64,000 bases of DNA, taken from assembly GCF_014656295.1 (NCBI RefSeq), contig NZ_BNCD01000002.1:124001-188000 (forward strand), given 5' to 3'. The notes beneath the pieces were generated by a model. That model did no database searches. It worked only from the letters and a program-made list of their open reading frames with translations, and was not told where the DNA came from. The stretch is from Streptomyces sulfonofaciens (lineage in GTDB: Bacteria > Actinomycetota > Actinomycetes > Streptomycetales > Streptomycetaceae). The position numbers and the translations under genes are program-made. Each line of letters begins with the position of its first letter. Positions within the stretch are counted from its first letter, which is position 1. Positions 42,810 to 51,774 of this stretch are shown in pieces.

Positions 42810-44105
42810 CTATTGCGGAAGCTGCGCCGCGCGGGCGATGGTGCGTAGCCCGGCCAGCCATACGAACAGCGCAGCCGCGGCGGCGAGGACGCCGGCTCCG
42901 ACGAACACCAGGCGCGGATTCCCGCCGTGCAGGCCCGCCAGCCCGCCGGCGATCATGATTCCCAGCGGGCTGGCGGCCAGTGCGGTCATCCGAGCCGTTG
43001 CGGTGACCCGCCCCAGCAGTGCACGCGGCACCACGGCTTGACGGGTGCTGCGGATGAGGACGAGAGCGAGCACCGAGGAGGCGCAGACGCCGAAGTTGAG
43101 TGCCGCGAGGACCGCGGCGGAACCGACCAGGCCCATGGCACCGAGCGACAGCCCCATCGTGGCGGTGCTGACGACGATGGTCCGCAACTGCCGCAGGGGC
43201 GTCCCAAGCCGGCTCGCCGCAAGCGCACCGGCGACCCCTCCGACACCGCCGGCGCCGACCACCAGGCCCACGGCTGAGCTGCCGAGCCCCAGCACGTTGT
43301 GTGCGAAGTACGGGATGAGCGTCGTCGCGGCGAGGAAGAAGTTGGCGAATGCCTGGCTCATGGTCAGCAGTGACACCAGTCGACTGGAGCGCAGGTAGCG
43401 CAGTCCTTCCGCGATGTCGTGCCGCAGAGAGGCGAGGGAGCTTCGCGCCCTGCCGGTCTCGCCGGCCATGACCCGTACCTGCCGGCCGCTGATGGCGAAG
43501 AACGCCAGCAGGGAGCACAGGTAGGTGGCCGCGTTGCCGAACAGTGCGGTGTGGAGTCCGAACACCGCCGTCAACAGGCCGAACAGGCCGGGCCCCACCG
43601 CCAAGGACGTCTGATTGGTCGCTTCCAGCCAGGAGTTGGCGCGTACCAGGCGCTCACCGCGGGCCAGGTCCCGTACCATCACGGCCAGTGCGGTGTCGAA
43701 GAAAACCCCCGCGCTCGAGGCCAGCAGGGCCAGCGCCAGCACCAGCCAGACCCGAAGTGCTCCGGCGTGGGCGAGCAGGGCCAGGCTCAGGAAGACACCA
43801 AGGCGCACGACGTCCATCAGCATCATGACCAGGCGTGGGTGGAAGCGGTCCACCAGGGCCCCGGCGATCAGACCGACCGCGAGGTAGCCGACTGTGCGCG
43901 GTGCCGAGGAGAGAGCAGCCGCGAAGGGGCTTCCCGTCAGGCTCAGAACGACCAACGGTATTGCCAGGAAAGCAAGACCGTCGCCCATGAGCGAGAATAT
44001 CTGACCCCCGAAAAAAACAGCAAAACGGGAGGTCGAAAGCCTGGGATCCACTCCCTCTAATGACCCTGCGGAATCAGTTCCTAATGATCCCGTAGAACCA
44101 GTCAT
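42810..44105 (-). CDS. MFS transporter (exporter type), TTA-containing
   Basis: 431 aa with about 12 membrane segments, MFS_3/enterobactin-exporter-like (FGGQIFSLMGDGLAFLAIPL at the start; the loop LLGRVTATARM later). ATG 44105 has GGGAGGGG just upstream. Codons 8 and 16, inside a Gly/Ser-rich N-terminal tail, are both TTA, so the first gene of the operon would stall without the bldA tRNA. As the head of the racemase/ligase/oxygenase operon it is the likely exporter of, or self-resistance to, the product. Confidence 0.9.
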   Translation of the reverse strand: MTGSTGSLGTDSAGSLEGVDPRLSTSRFAVFFGGQIFSLMGDGLAFLAIPLVVLSLTGSPFAAALSSAPRTVGYLAVGLIAGALVDRFHPRLVMMLMDVVRLGVFLSLALLAHAGALRVWLVLALALLASSAGVFFDTALAVMVRDLARGERLVRANSWLEATNQTSLAVGPGLFGLLTAVFGLHTALFGNAATYLCSLLAFFAISGRQVRVMAGETGRARSSLASLRHDIAEGLRYLRSSRLVSLLTMSQAFANFFLAATTLIPYFAHNVLGLGSSAVGLVVGAGGVGGVAGALAASRLGTPLRQLRTIVVSTATMGLSLGAMGLVGSAAVLAALNFGVCASSVLALVLIRSTRQAVVPRALLGRVTATARMTALAASPLGIMIAGGLAGLHGGNPRLVFVGAGVLAAAAALFVWLAGLRTIARAAQLPQ

Positions 44106-44220
44106 AGCCCCTCCCTGCGCGCCAGTCACCCGACTGGGGTCATCTTGTCGATCGAAGCAACAACACGCATGGATGTTACGCCGTTGCAGGTATGCAAAAA
44201 GAGCACCATGCAAACGGAAG

Positions 44221-44234
44221 ACTCTCTGGAGAGT
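44221..44234. promoter_or_regulatory. Palindrome in the operon leader
   Basis: ACTCTCTGGAGAGT, perfect 6-bp arms with a 2-nt centre, 33 bp downstream of the predicted transcription start of the MFS operon. Could be an operator or an RNA hairpin. No dedicated regulator is encoded next to it. Confidence 0.4.
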
Positions 44235-44273
44235 GAATTCTTCAGTCCTCGAAACTTCTCGAACGCGTCGGCG

Positions 44274-44302
44274 ACTATACCTGTACAGCCGATGCCGATC
44301 AA
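44274..44302 (-). promoter_or_regulatory. Promoter of the MFS/racemase/ligase/oxygenase operon
   Basis: Read on the minus strand: -35 TTGATC (44302-44297), 17-bp spacer, -10 TATAGT (44279-44274). It lies in the 736-bp gap 44106-44841, whose first 300 bp are clearly AT-richer than the surroundings. A transcript would have a leader of about 160 nt before ATG 44105. The remainder of the gap holds no gene I can support; the promoter of the divergent hydrolase is not obvious. Confidence 0.65.
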
Positions 44303-44841
44303 CAGATTCCCCGACGAGCGGCGCCTCGCGCCGAAGGGACCAAACGCCCGACATCGTCGAAATCGCCAACTGTATACAACCGCTTGGGCTTGCGCTCAAT
44401 TCACCCCGGAGGGAACGCGGCGCGCCCCGGGTCCCGCCTTGAAGGTCGCCTCGATCCCTGGCCGAGCAGGTCGCAGCGGGAACGAAACATCCGGCGGGCG
44501 CACCGCCTCCTTGACGGGGCTCCGTTGCAGGGGCGGGCCCCAGAGAGTTGCCTTGGCCAACACAGGCTTCCATGTGATCTCGGTAACAGCGACTCGAAAA
44601 CCGTGCTGCACCGGGGGCGGGGCAAAGAAAGCACGCGGGAGGCAGCGAGGAGAGCTTTGAGGAGAGCCTTTCGGTACACCGCACCGTCCTGCCGACCGCC
44701 TTGTAAGCTGCTGCGGCAGCCGTGGATCACCGGCCGCAACCGCTGCGGTCATCCGCCGCCGAGGCGCCGCGATCCCGGCAGCGGCGCATGAGTTGGCCCT
44801 CACCGGACGCCCCGCGGCCGGCGCACACGAGGAGATCGGAC

Positions 44842-45597
44842 GTGACCGGCATTCGGGAGTTCACATGGCAGGTGGACGGTGAGGAGCTGAGCTGCGCCCT
44901 GGCCACGCCCCCGTACACGGTTTCCGCGGCGGAGCGAATCCTGATCATGCATGGCGCGGGCAACGGATCGAAGCAGCGCAATCTGCCTCTCGCCCGGGAT
45001 TTCGCCGAGGCCGGCCATCAGACTCTGGCCTTCGACTTCTCCGGTCACGGGGCCAGTTCCGGTGCCCTGTCGGAGCTCAGTCTGCAACGGCGCCTCAATC
45101 AGGCGCTCGGCGTCCTGCATCGTTTTGCGCCGGATGGCGCGCCACTCTTTCTGGTCGGTTTCAGCATGAGCGGACAGACCGTTGCCGACCTGGTCGCGCG
45201 CCTTCGAGGGCGGGTGACGGGACTGTGCCTGTGCGCCCCGGGCGTCTACTCCCCCAGGGCCTGGGAGTTGCCGTTCGGCAAGGGCTTCACCGCGGTTCTG
45301 CGTGAACAGGAAAGCTGGGCGGAAAGCCTCGCCTTCGACGACTACGCCGATTTCGCCGGTCGGGCGGTGCTGGTGCTGCCCGAGCGAGACGACGTGATTC
45401 CTCCGGGGGTCACCTCGCGCATCGAGCAATCACTGCGACGGCGCGCCGCCTTCACCAAGATGGTGCTGGAGGGAGCCGATCACAAGCTCGGGGCGTGGCT
45501 CTCGCAGCGCCCCGAGGACCGCCGGCGGATCGTCCGGGCCGTCACCGCGACCGACCCCGAGCTGCCGGTCGCCGTCCCGGTGCCCGAGGCCGGCTGA
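44842..45597 (+). CDS. Alpha/beta hydrolase (KANL3/dienelactone-hydrolase-like)
   Basis: 251 aa. Nucleophile elbow GFSMSG (Ser), oxyanion segment MHGAGNGSKQ, His in EGADHKLG near the end; Asp probably in VLPERDDVIPP. GTG 44842 with GAGGAG seven nt upstream is preferred over an ATG at 44788. It is divergent from the MFS operon across the shared gap and may belong to the same pathway (an esterase, amidase or editing enzyme), or be unrelated. Confidence 0.8.
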   Translation: MTGIREFTWQVDGEELSCALATPPYTVSAAERILIMHGAGNGSKQRNLPLARDFAEAGHQTLAFDFSGHGASSGALSELSLQRRLNQALGVLHRFAPDGAPLFLVGFSMSGQTVADLVARLRGRVTGLCLCAPGVYSPRAWELPFGKGFTAVLREQESWAESLAFDDYADFAGRAVLVLPERDDVIPPGVTSRIEQSLRRRAAFTKMVLEGADHKLGAWLSQRPEDRRRIVRAVTATDPELPVAVPVPEAG

Positions 45598-45599
45598 CG

Positions 45600-46092
45600 C
45601 CTGAGGGGGCCGGCCGGGCTACGGTCGACCGGCACGCGCGCGACGAAGCGTCGCCGCGCCCGCGGAACCCGCAGTGCATGCAGATCTGCCTGGCCGGCCC
45701 GGCCCGTGATCGCCGTGCGAAGCAGAGGCCGGCCCGGGCGGCCCCAGGCCCACGTCCGGAGCCGGAACTCGGCGCGCTCCCGGGACGGCCTGATCGCCCG
45801 CCAGGCACGGCGCCGGAACGGAACATCCAGCAGGATGACGGTGTCCGCCGCCTGGAGGCGGACGTCGGGTACGTCGTGGGGCCCGAGGCCGCCGTCCATG
45901 CTCCAGGTCTTGGGACCGGCCGGTTCCCGCTGGGCGGCCGCCCACTGGTCGAAAGGCGCGGCTCCAAGGCCCGGCCGCCGGAAGTGCTTGTCCGGCTCGA
46001 TGACCGGAAGCCCGGTGGTCTCACCCAGGCGGGACGGGCCGCCAGGCCGGCTTCCCGGCACCGCCGCGGCCCAGGACCACCACCTGCTTCAT
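45600..46092 (-). pseudogene. Frameshifted P-loop kinase-like (topology-modulation/FlaR type)
   Basis: ATG 46092 opens MKQVVVLGRGGAGKPAW, a Walker A start, which stops after 23 codons. Shifting frame near 46045 gives SRLGETTGLPVIEPDKHFRR, then TWSMDGGLGPHDVPDVRL and ADTVILLDVPFRRRAWRAI, the body of adenylate-kinase-like topology-modulation proteins. So a single gene is broken by a frameshift, and the P-loop Ser/Thr is replaced by Pro. It lies convergent with the hydrolase and upstream of the GH31 gene end. Confidence 0.7.
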
Positions 46093-46134
46093 GTCCACCG
46101 TGGTGCCAGGTCCGTCCACCGTGGTGCCAGGTCC
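46093..46134. repeat. Tandem 21-bp duplication
   Basis: Two identical 21-bp units (46093-46113 and 46114-46134, beginning GTCCACCGTGGTGCC) abut the start codon of the broken P-loop gene, duplicating its leader. A recent slippage event is likely. Confidence 0.9.
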
Positions 46135-46235
46135 GTTCCGCGGCACCCCCACCAAGGGCAGCCGGCGGGCCGGGACACACGGTGCCCAGGCCCGCCCGGT
46201 CCTCGCGCCAGGTCGCTCCCGCGCTCTTCCCCCCG

Positions 46236-49200
46236 CTACTCGTAGGTGAGGGTGATCGGGGCGTGGACGCTGTGGCGGGGCAGCGTGACGGTCAGGATCC
46301 CGGTGGCACCGTCCCAGTGGTACGCGTGCGGCGAGAGCCGTACCCCGGTCGCCGTGACCTTGGTGGGCGCGTGCGTCCCCATGAGCGAGAGCGTCCACCG
46401 GCGGTCCTTCACCTGGCCGGGGAAGGAGCCCTTCACCGCACCGATCGACACCGTGCCGCGCGCACCGCTGTGCCGGTAGCGGACCGTCGTCGTCGCGCTC
46501 CGGTTCTGCTGCGGCCCGGCCCCGTTGTCCTCGTAGAGGCTGTACGAGCCGTCGGCACCGGTGGCGACGCTCAGCGTGACGTCGGTCAACGGGTTGCGGT
46601 CGTTGTCCGTGACGTCGTGGGTGCGCGTGGGCAGGATGCCGCCGGCCTTGACGAACACCGGCATCGAGTCGAGGCTGGTGGTGATGTCCCGGGTGGTCCC
46701 GCCGGTGTAGGTCTTGCCGGTGAAGTAGTCCGTCCACGTGCCCGGTGGGAACCAGACCGAGGTGGTGGCCGAGTCGCCGGGCGTGGTCACGGGTGCCACG
46801 AGGACGTTCGAGCCGTAGAAGTACTCGTCGTCGGCCCGCGCGTACGCCTGCGCCTCGTCGGGATACTCCAGGTAGGTGGGCCGTACGATCGGCACGCCGG
46901 TGCGGTTCGCCTCGGCGGCGAGCGTGTAGGTGTACGGCAGCAGGTTCTCGCGGAGGTTGAGGAAGGCGTCGGCCGACTTCCGCGCCGCGTCGCCGTACTG
47001 CCAGGGCAGTCGGTCGCTGTGGTTGCTGTGCAGACGGTCGACCGGCTGGAAGGTGCCGAACTGGACCCATCGGGCGTACAGGTCGTCGGGCAGCTTGTGC
47101 GTGGTGAGGGTCCGCCCGCCGTCGGTGTAGGTCTCCGAACCGGTCAGCCCCGTCGTGTCGTTGTGGCCGCCGATGTCATGCGTGATGGCCGCCATCCCGG
47201 TCGCGGCCGACTCGCCCGGGGTGTAGCCGACCTCCAGCTTCAGGGTGCCCCATGTGGAGGAGGTGTCGCCGGTGAAGTGGACGGTGGTGCGCTTGTCCGC
47301 CCACGGGCCGGTCGGCAGCGCCTGCTGGCCGCTGTACCCGCCGGCCTGCAGCGAGCCGTACGCACGGGAGAGGACGAAGCCACGGCCGAGGGTCTGGGCG
47401 TCGGCGGTGGCGTACTGCTGGTTGATCCACGCGTCGGGACTGACGCCCGGCAGCGACGACTGCGACGCGTCGCAGCACCAGTCCAGCCACCAGAAGTCGT
47501 TGCCCGCCCGGTCCAGGGACCGGTGCAGGTCCATGTACGCCTTGAGCTGGTCCGGGTCGCCGAAGTCGAACGTGTAGCAGTTGTCCTCGACCTCGGCGCC
47601 CGAGGCGCAGCCGCCCTTGTGCAGCTTGCCCTTCGCCGTGGCCTGCGCCTGGGCGAACTGGGGGTCGGAGGCAAGGATGCTGGGGTGCACGTTGAGGGTG
47701 TTGTGCAACCCCTGTGCGGCGGACCAGTCGAAGAACCCCTTCGGATCGGGGAACTTCGCCGTGTCCATCTCCCAGGCGCTCCAGTCGTTGACGGCCTTGT
47801 AGTCCGTGTCCGTGACGAGGACGTCCAGCGGCACGCCCTCGGACCTGAAGGCCGGCAGGATCGTGTTCTCGTAGTCCGCCGCGGTGCGGTCGATGTACTC
47901 GGAGTACCAGACACCGTAGGCCCACGCAGGCAGCAGTGCGGGCGGCCCGGTCAAGGTGGCCAGGTCCGCGAGCCCCTGCTTGTAGTCGTGCCCGTAGCCG
48001 AAGACGTAGCCGTCCTGGTAGGGCTCACCCCCGTGGCCGGGACGCGGTGTGACCTTCTGTGCCGCGGTGTCGTACAGGGCCGACGGAGTGTCGTCGAGCA
48101 GGTACCAGCCGTCCTCGTTCAGCAGCCCGGGCGTCGTCACGGGCGCGGCGCCGCTGCCGGTCACACCGTCCAGACCCCGGCGGTAGCCGCCGAGCGCGAC
48201 GTGCGGCGGGGGCGCCGCCCGATCGGCGGCCGTCACCGAGACGGTGTCCGCGTTGACGTGGCAACTGGCCGCGTCCGGGCAGTCGAGGGTGATGTCGTCG
48301 GATCCCGCCTTGAGGCTGACCGGAACGGATGCCGTCTGCCAGTCGTCCCAGTCCCTGGTCGCGGGGAACGACAGGGTGCGGGTGTCGCCGCCCGCGGTCA
48401 CGGAGCCCTCGCGGCTCTGGTGGAGGCCGTCGCTGCCCGCGCCGTTGGCGTAGCGCACGTGCAGCGTGTAGTCGCCGTCGGCGGGCACGCCGACCACGTG
48501 GGTGGTCAGGCTCGACCCCTGGCTCAGTTCGGCGACGAAGCCGCTGCCCGCGTATCCCTTGTGGTCGGTCGCGCTGACCGCCGTGCCGCCGATTCGCCCG
48601 GCCTCAGCCTCGCAGCTCACGCCGTAGCGGCAGTCGGGGATCGCGGTCGTGGAGGCCGGGGGGTAGGCGTCGCCAGGCCGGACGAGCGCGAGGCTGTCGA
48701 CGTTGACGTCGCCGGAGTCCGCGGCGGTCCGGGTCAGGGTGAGGGTGTGGTGCCCGGCGCCGAGCGCGACGCTCGCGGTGGCGAGTTTCCAGGTGTCCCA
48801 GTTCGCCGTGGTCGGCAGGCTGATGGTCTGTGCGTCCCCGCCGTCGACGGAGAGCGTCAGCGTACGGGTCGTGTTCTTGCCGTCGCCCCCCAGGGAGTTG
48901 GCGTACCGCAGGTCGAACTGGTAGGTCCCGGCGGTGCTGACATCGATGTCAGCCGACGCCGAGCTGCCCGTGCTCTCGAATCCCGCCGCAAATCCCGCTC
49001 CCGTGTGACCGTCGTGGTCGGAGCTTACGGAGACGCCGTTGAGCAGCAGGTTCTCGGCCTCGCACAACGCGCCGGGCGTGCAGGTCAGCCGCTGCCAGGG
49101 AGTTGACGTCACCGGGGTGCTGCCGGCGTCCTGCTGCACGGTGAGGTTCTGTGCGTCGAACTGCCCGGACCCGACCCGGTAGCGCAGCGCCATCGCGCTC

Positions 49201-49526
49201 GTCCTGATGGTCAGCCAGCCGCCGGAGGTCCTGGCGCTGTAGGCCGCCGGTGCGAACCCCTCGCGGCCGATCGCGTTGAACGTCGCGTCGTCGGTGAACT
49301 TGCGGTCGCCCGCGTACTCGGTGCGGATCAGTGTCGGCGAGAGGATCTGGAAGCGGGCGTCCCCCGACGAGACGGTCGGGATGGGGTGGGTGGCGGCGGG
49401 GGGAGCGCCGGCCGATGCCGTACCGCCACCTGCCAGCGTCATGGCGGCGGCAGTGCTCAGAACGGCGGTGAGGCCGATCTGCCGCCGCAGGGGTCTGGGC
49501 CACCGCCGCATTGATCGGCGTCTCAT
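46236..49526 (-). CDS. Large secreted GH31 alpha-glycosidase with two CBM35-like modules
   Basis: 1096 aa. Signal peptide about 1-40 (GGGTASAG). A GH31 N-terminal beta domain is interrupted by two carbohydrate-binding modules of the CBM35/CBM6 kind, from about residues 153 (LCEAENLLLNG) and 303 (CEAEAGRIGG). The TIM barrel starts near 530 (LPAWAYGVWYSEY). Nucleophile Asp682 in WWLDWCCD and acid/base Asp754 in FTGDTSSTW, 72 apart as expected. GH31 members act on alpha-glucosides or alpha-xylosides of polysaccharides. ATG 49526 has GGAG upstream; starts further out have no signal peptide. No operon partners. Confidence 0.9.
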   Translation of the reverse strand: MRRRSMRRWPRPLRRQIGLTAVLSTAAAMTLAGGGTASAGAPPAATHPIPTVSSGDARFQILSPTLIRTEYAGDRKFTDDATFNAIGREGFAPAAYSARTSGGWLTIRTSAMALRYRVGSGQFDAQNLTVQQDAGSTPVTSTPWQRLTCTPGALCEAENLLLNGVSVSSDHDGHTGAGFAAGFESTGSSASADIDVSTAGTYQFDLRYANSLGGDGKNTTRTLTLSVDGGDAQTISLPTTANWDTWKLATASVALGAGHHTLTLTRTAADSGDVNVDSLALVRPGDAYPPASTTAIPDCRYGVSCEAEAGRIGGTAVSATDHKGYAGSGFVAELSQGSSLTTHVVGVPADGDYTLHVRYANGAGSDGLHQSREGSVTAGGDTRTLSFPATRDWDDWQTASVPVSLKAGSDDITLDCPDAASCHVNADTVSVTAADRAAPPPHVALGGYRRGLDGVTGSGAAPVTTPGLLNEDGWYLLDDTPSALYDTAAQKVTPRPGHGGEPYQDGYVFGYGHDYKQGLADLATLTGPPALLPAWAYGVWYSEYIDRTAADYENTILPAFRSEGVPLDVLVTDTDYKAVNDWSAWEMDTAKFPDPKGFFDWSAAQGLHNTLNVHPSILASDPQFAQAQATAKGKLHKGGCASGAEVEDNCYTFDFGDPDQLKAYMDLHRSLDRAGNDFWWLDWCCDASQSSLPGVSPDAWINQQYATADAQTLGRGFVLSRAYGSLQAGGYSGQQALPTGPWADKRTTVHFTGDTSSTWGTLKLEVGYTPGESAATGMAAITHDIGGHNDTTGLTGSETYTDGGRTLTTHKLPDDLYARWVQFGTFQPVDRLHSNHSDRLPWQYGDAARKSADAFLNLRENLLPYTYTLAAEANRTGVPIVRPTYLEYPDEAQAYARADDEYFYGSNVLVAPVTTPGDSATTSVWFPPGTWTDYFTGKTYTGGTTRDITTSLDSMPVFVKAGGILPTRTHDVTDNDRNPLTDVTLSVATGADGSYSLYEDNGAGPQQNRSATTTVRYRHSGARGTVSIGAVKGSFPGQVKDRRWTLSLMGTHAPTKVTATGVRLSPHAYHWDGATGILTVTLPRHSVHAPITLTYE

Positions 49527-49889
49527 GGGCAACTCCGCTCTCAGGTCGGCCGGGCGGTACATCCATGCCGCGCCGACCGACGACCGCCGGGACCAAAGGG
49601 ATCCCTCGCGGCAGGAACGATTCCATCGTTGGAAATCGTGCAGTTGGCATGACAGCACGTTCACCGGAGGATGTCCATAAGACGATGACGTCCCGGTTGA
49701 CCGGCCACCGGAGGGCGCAGCCCGTCCGGCCGCGGCTGCGCACCAGCAGGCAGGTGATCGCGGCGCACGGCGTCTCACCGGGCGTGCTCCGGACCGGGCG
49801 GCACCCGGGTACGGCAGCGGGGCCGGCCCGGATGCCGCCTCCGTCTCAGCGGACACGGGAATGCCGGTGAACGCGGCGGCCCTGCGACG

Positions 49890-50035
49890 TCCTTCGCCCG
49901 CGTTCTCCTGCGCGTCCTTCATCCGAGTCCTTGGTCCGAGTCCTGCGTTCGCGTTCTCCGTTCGTCTTCCGTACGCGTCTTCCCTCCGTGTCCTCCGTAC
50001 GCGTCTTCCGTCCGCGTCGCGCTCCGCGGGGTGTG
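49890..50035. repeat. Degenerate short-repeat tract
   Basis: Imperfect reiteration of 8-10-bp pieces such as CGCGTCTTCC, GTCCTCCGTACG and GAGTCCT fills this stretch of the 546-bp gap (49527-50072) between the GH31 and peptidase genes. The gap holds no gene I can support; 49600-49680 is AT-richer and may contain the GH31 promoter. Confidence 0.6.
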
Positions 50036-50072
50036 CGCGGGCGCACTTCCCCGCTCAGGTGCCCCGTCCCGG

Positions 50073-51113
50073 TCAGGGGGGTGGTGTCAGACGGAGGGTG
50101 GGGAGGGCGTGGAGCGTGCGGCCGTGAGGGCCGTTGGTCGTGGTGGCGGTGAGGAGGGAGTTGAGGACTGATTCCTCGACCACGTCCATGATCGCTTCGA
50201 ACAGGGGGTCGAGTTCCTGGTCCCGCAGACGAGGAGGGCCAGGGTGGACGGACAGCGCAAGGGCGTAGTCGCCGCTTGAGTGGGTGTAGGCGGCCCCCAC
50301 CCGGGCCAGGGCGAAGACCGCGCGGCGGGCGAGCCGGGTGAGGTGGCGGGCGTCGAGGGGGGCGTCGGTGGCGGCGACGATCATGCAGGAGCCCGGGGCC
50401 GCGATGTCGAGGGCGGGTGGGGGCGGCACTCCGACGGAGGCCGGGGTGAGGGGCGTGCCGAGGACGCGCAGGGTGCCGGGGAAGTTCGCCTGGACCAGCA
50501 CTCCGATGGTGGCCCTTTCCCCGGCCAGGTCCAGCACCCGCGAGGCGGTGCCGATGCCCGCCTTGAAGCCGAGGGCGCCCGTGCCCGTGCCCGCTCCGAC
50601 GCAGCCCTGCGCCACCGGGCCGCTGCGGGCGCCGTCGAGTGCGGCACGGACGTGGGTCCGGGTGATCGGCCGGGCCCGGATGTCCGAGAGGTAGCCGTCG
50701 TTGCACTCGCCGACGACCGGATTGAGGCTGCGCACGTCGGCGCACTCGGGCCGGTCGAGCATCCATCCGATCAGGGCGTCGGCGACGCGGAACGTGGACA
50801 GCGTGGAGGTGAGCAGGACGGGGGTCTCGATCGTGCCCAGCTCGGCGATCTGAGTCGTCTCCACCAGCTTGCCGTACCCGTTGCCGCAGAAGACGCCCGC
50901 CGGCAGCGGGGTGCGAGGGGTGACGGCGGCACCTGCCCCGCTTGCCGCGGGGGCGGGCACGATCGCGGTCACGCCGGTGTTCACCTCCGGAGCGCGCCGG
51001 ACCGTGGTGTGGCCTACCCGTACGCCCGGCACGTCGGTGATGGCGTTGTGCGGGCCGGGCGGCAGGTCGCCGAAGGCCAGCCCGATCTCGCGTGCCGACG
51101 GCCTCGCCCTCAT
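50073..51113 (-). CDS. P1-family (DmpA-like) aminopeptidase
   Basis: 346 aa. Family P1/S58 features: NAITDVPGVRVGHTT near the start, GVFCGNGYGKLVE, PVVGECNDGYLSD, and the candidate self-processing/nucleophile region APGSCMIVAATDAPL. These enzymes cleave themselves into two subunits before the catalytic Ser, then act as D/L-aminopeptidases or beta-peptidases. ATG 51113 gives the normal N-terminus. It is single, with no operon partner. The upstream 51114-51774 stretch is empty. Confidence 0.88.
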   Translation of the reverse strand: MRARPSAREIGLAFGDLPPGPHNAITDVPGVRVGHTTVRRAPEVNTGVTAIVPAPAASGAGAAVTPRTPLPAGVFCGNGYGKLVETTQIAELGTIETPVLLTSTLSTFRVADALIGWMLDRPECADVRSLNPVVGECNDGYLSDIRARPITRTHVRAALDGARSGPVAQGCVGAGTGTGALGFKAGIGTASRVLDLAGERATIGVLVQANFPGTLRVLGTPLTPASVGVPPPPALDIAAPGSCMIVAATDAPLDARHLTRLARRAVFALARVGAAYTHSSGDYALALSVHPGPPRLRDQELDPLFEAIMDVVEESVLNSLLTATTTNGPHGRTLHALPTLRLTPPP

Positions 51114-51774
51114 GACGCGGGCGTGGTGTCGTCCCACGGCGCGGTGGGCAATCGCGGGCCGCCTCCCGGTCCACGCCTTCCCCACGCGGTCGGGGCGGCG
51201 GGCGCGACGGCCGGTGAGTCCGGCCGGGGCCCGGCCCGGTGGGCGCTGCCGCTCGGCGGGCCACTGCGCATCCTCGCGGTCGACGACCACGGTGCGCAGC
51301 GCCCGGTCATCGCCTGGGCCCGTGGTGCAGGTGCGGTCTGCCGTGTGCCGTCATCGCTGTCTCCCGTTTCTCCTCCGCGGCCCGGCACCTGTTCGGTGGG
51401 GACGGCCTCCAGGGTTCCAGTCAAGCAGCGGACCGGGGGGTTCGGGTACCGTTCGCCCACCCTGGGCGGCGGTGCTGCCTGCACCGCCGGCACCGTCCGA
51501 TCACTCCGGGAGCCGGCATCCCGCTTCACCGATCGTTTCGGCAGCGCATCGGGGAACTCCGGAGTCTTCTCCACTCCGGCTGTCCACCACTGTGCTCCAC
51601 CAACCGGAGAGCGCATTTCACAGCCGACGTGGCGAGCAGGCGGCACGCGCCGGACGCCCTCAGGTGACGCGGTGTCCTCACTCTGAAACGATCAGTTCGG
51701 GTGGTTTGTCGCGATCCACGCGAGAAACCCGGTTATCGAGGTGATATCCGTCATTTCTCGATCGGGAGGGTGCG
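51114..51774. other. 661-bp intergenic stretch, no gene supported
   Basis: Divergent gap between the P1 peptidase and the DUF2945 gene. Open frames in it have no recognisable domain or good start. A GGGAGGG ribosome site at 51765-51771 belongs to the next gene, and an AT-richer patch at 51690-51760 probably contains its promoter. Confidence 0.6.

Noticed and set aside
45495..49106. A very long open frame (1203 codons) opposite the GH31 gene
   Set aside because: Its translation is low-complexity Arg/Val/Gly-rich with no domain; it is the antisense shadow of a GC-rich GH31 gene whose catalytic motifs are intact on the minus strand.
49890..50035. Degenerate repeats considered as coding (RTRTKDSDEGR-type peptide)
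   Set aside because: They would be a read-through tail of the antisense frame of the peptidase region; no start or family similarity.
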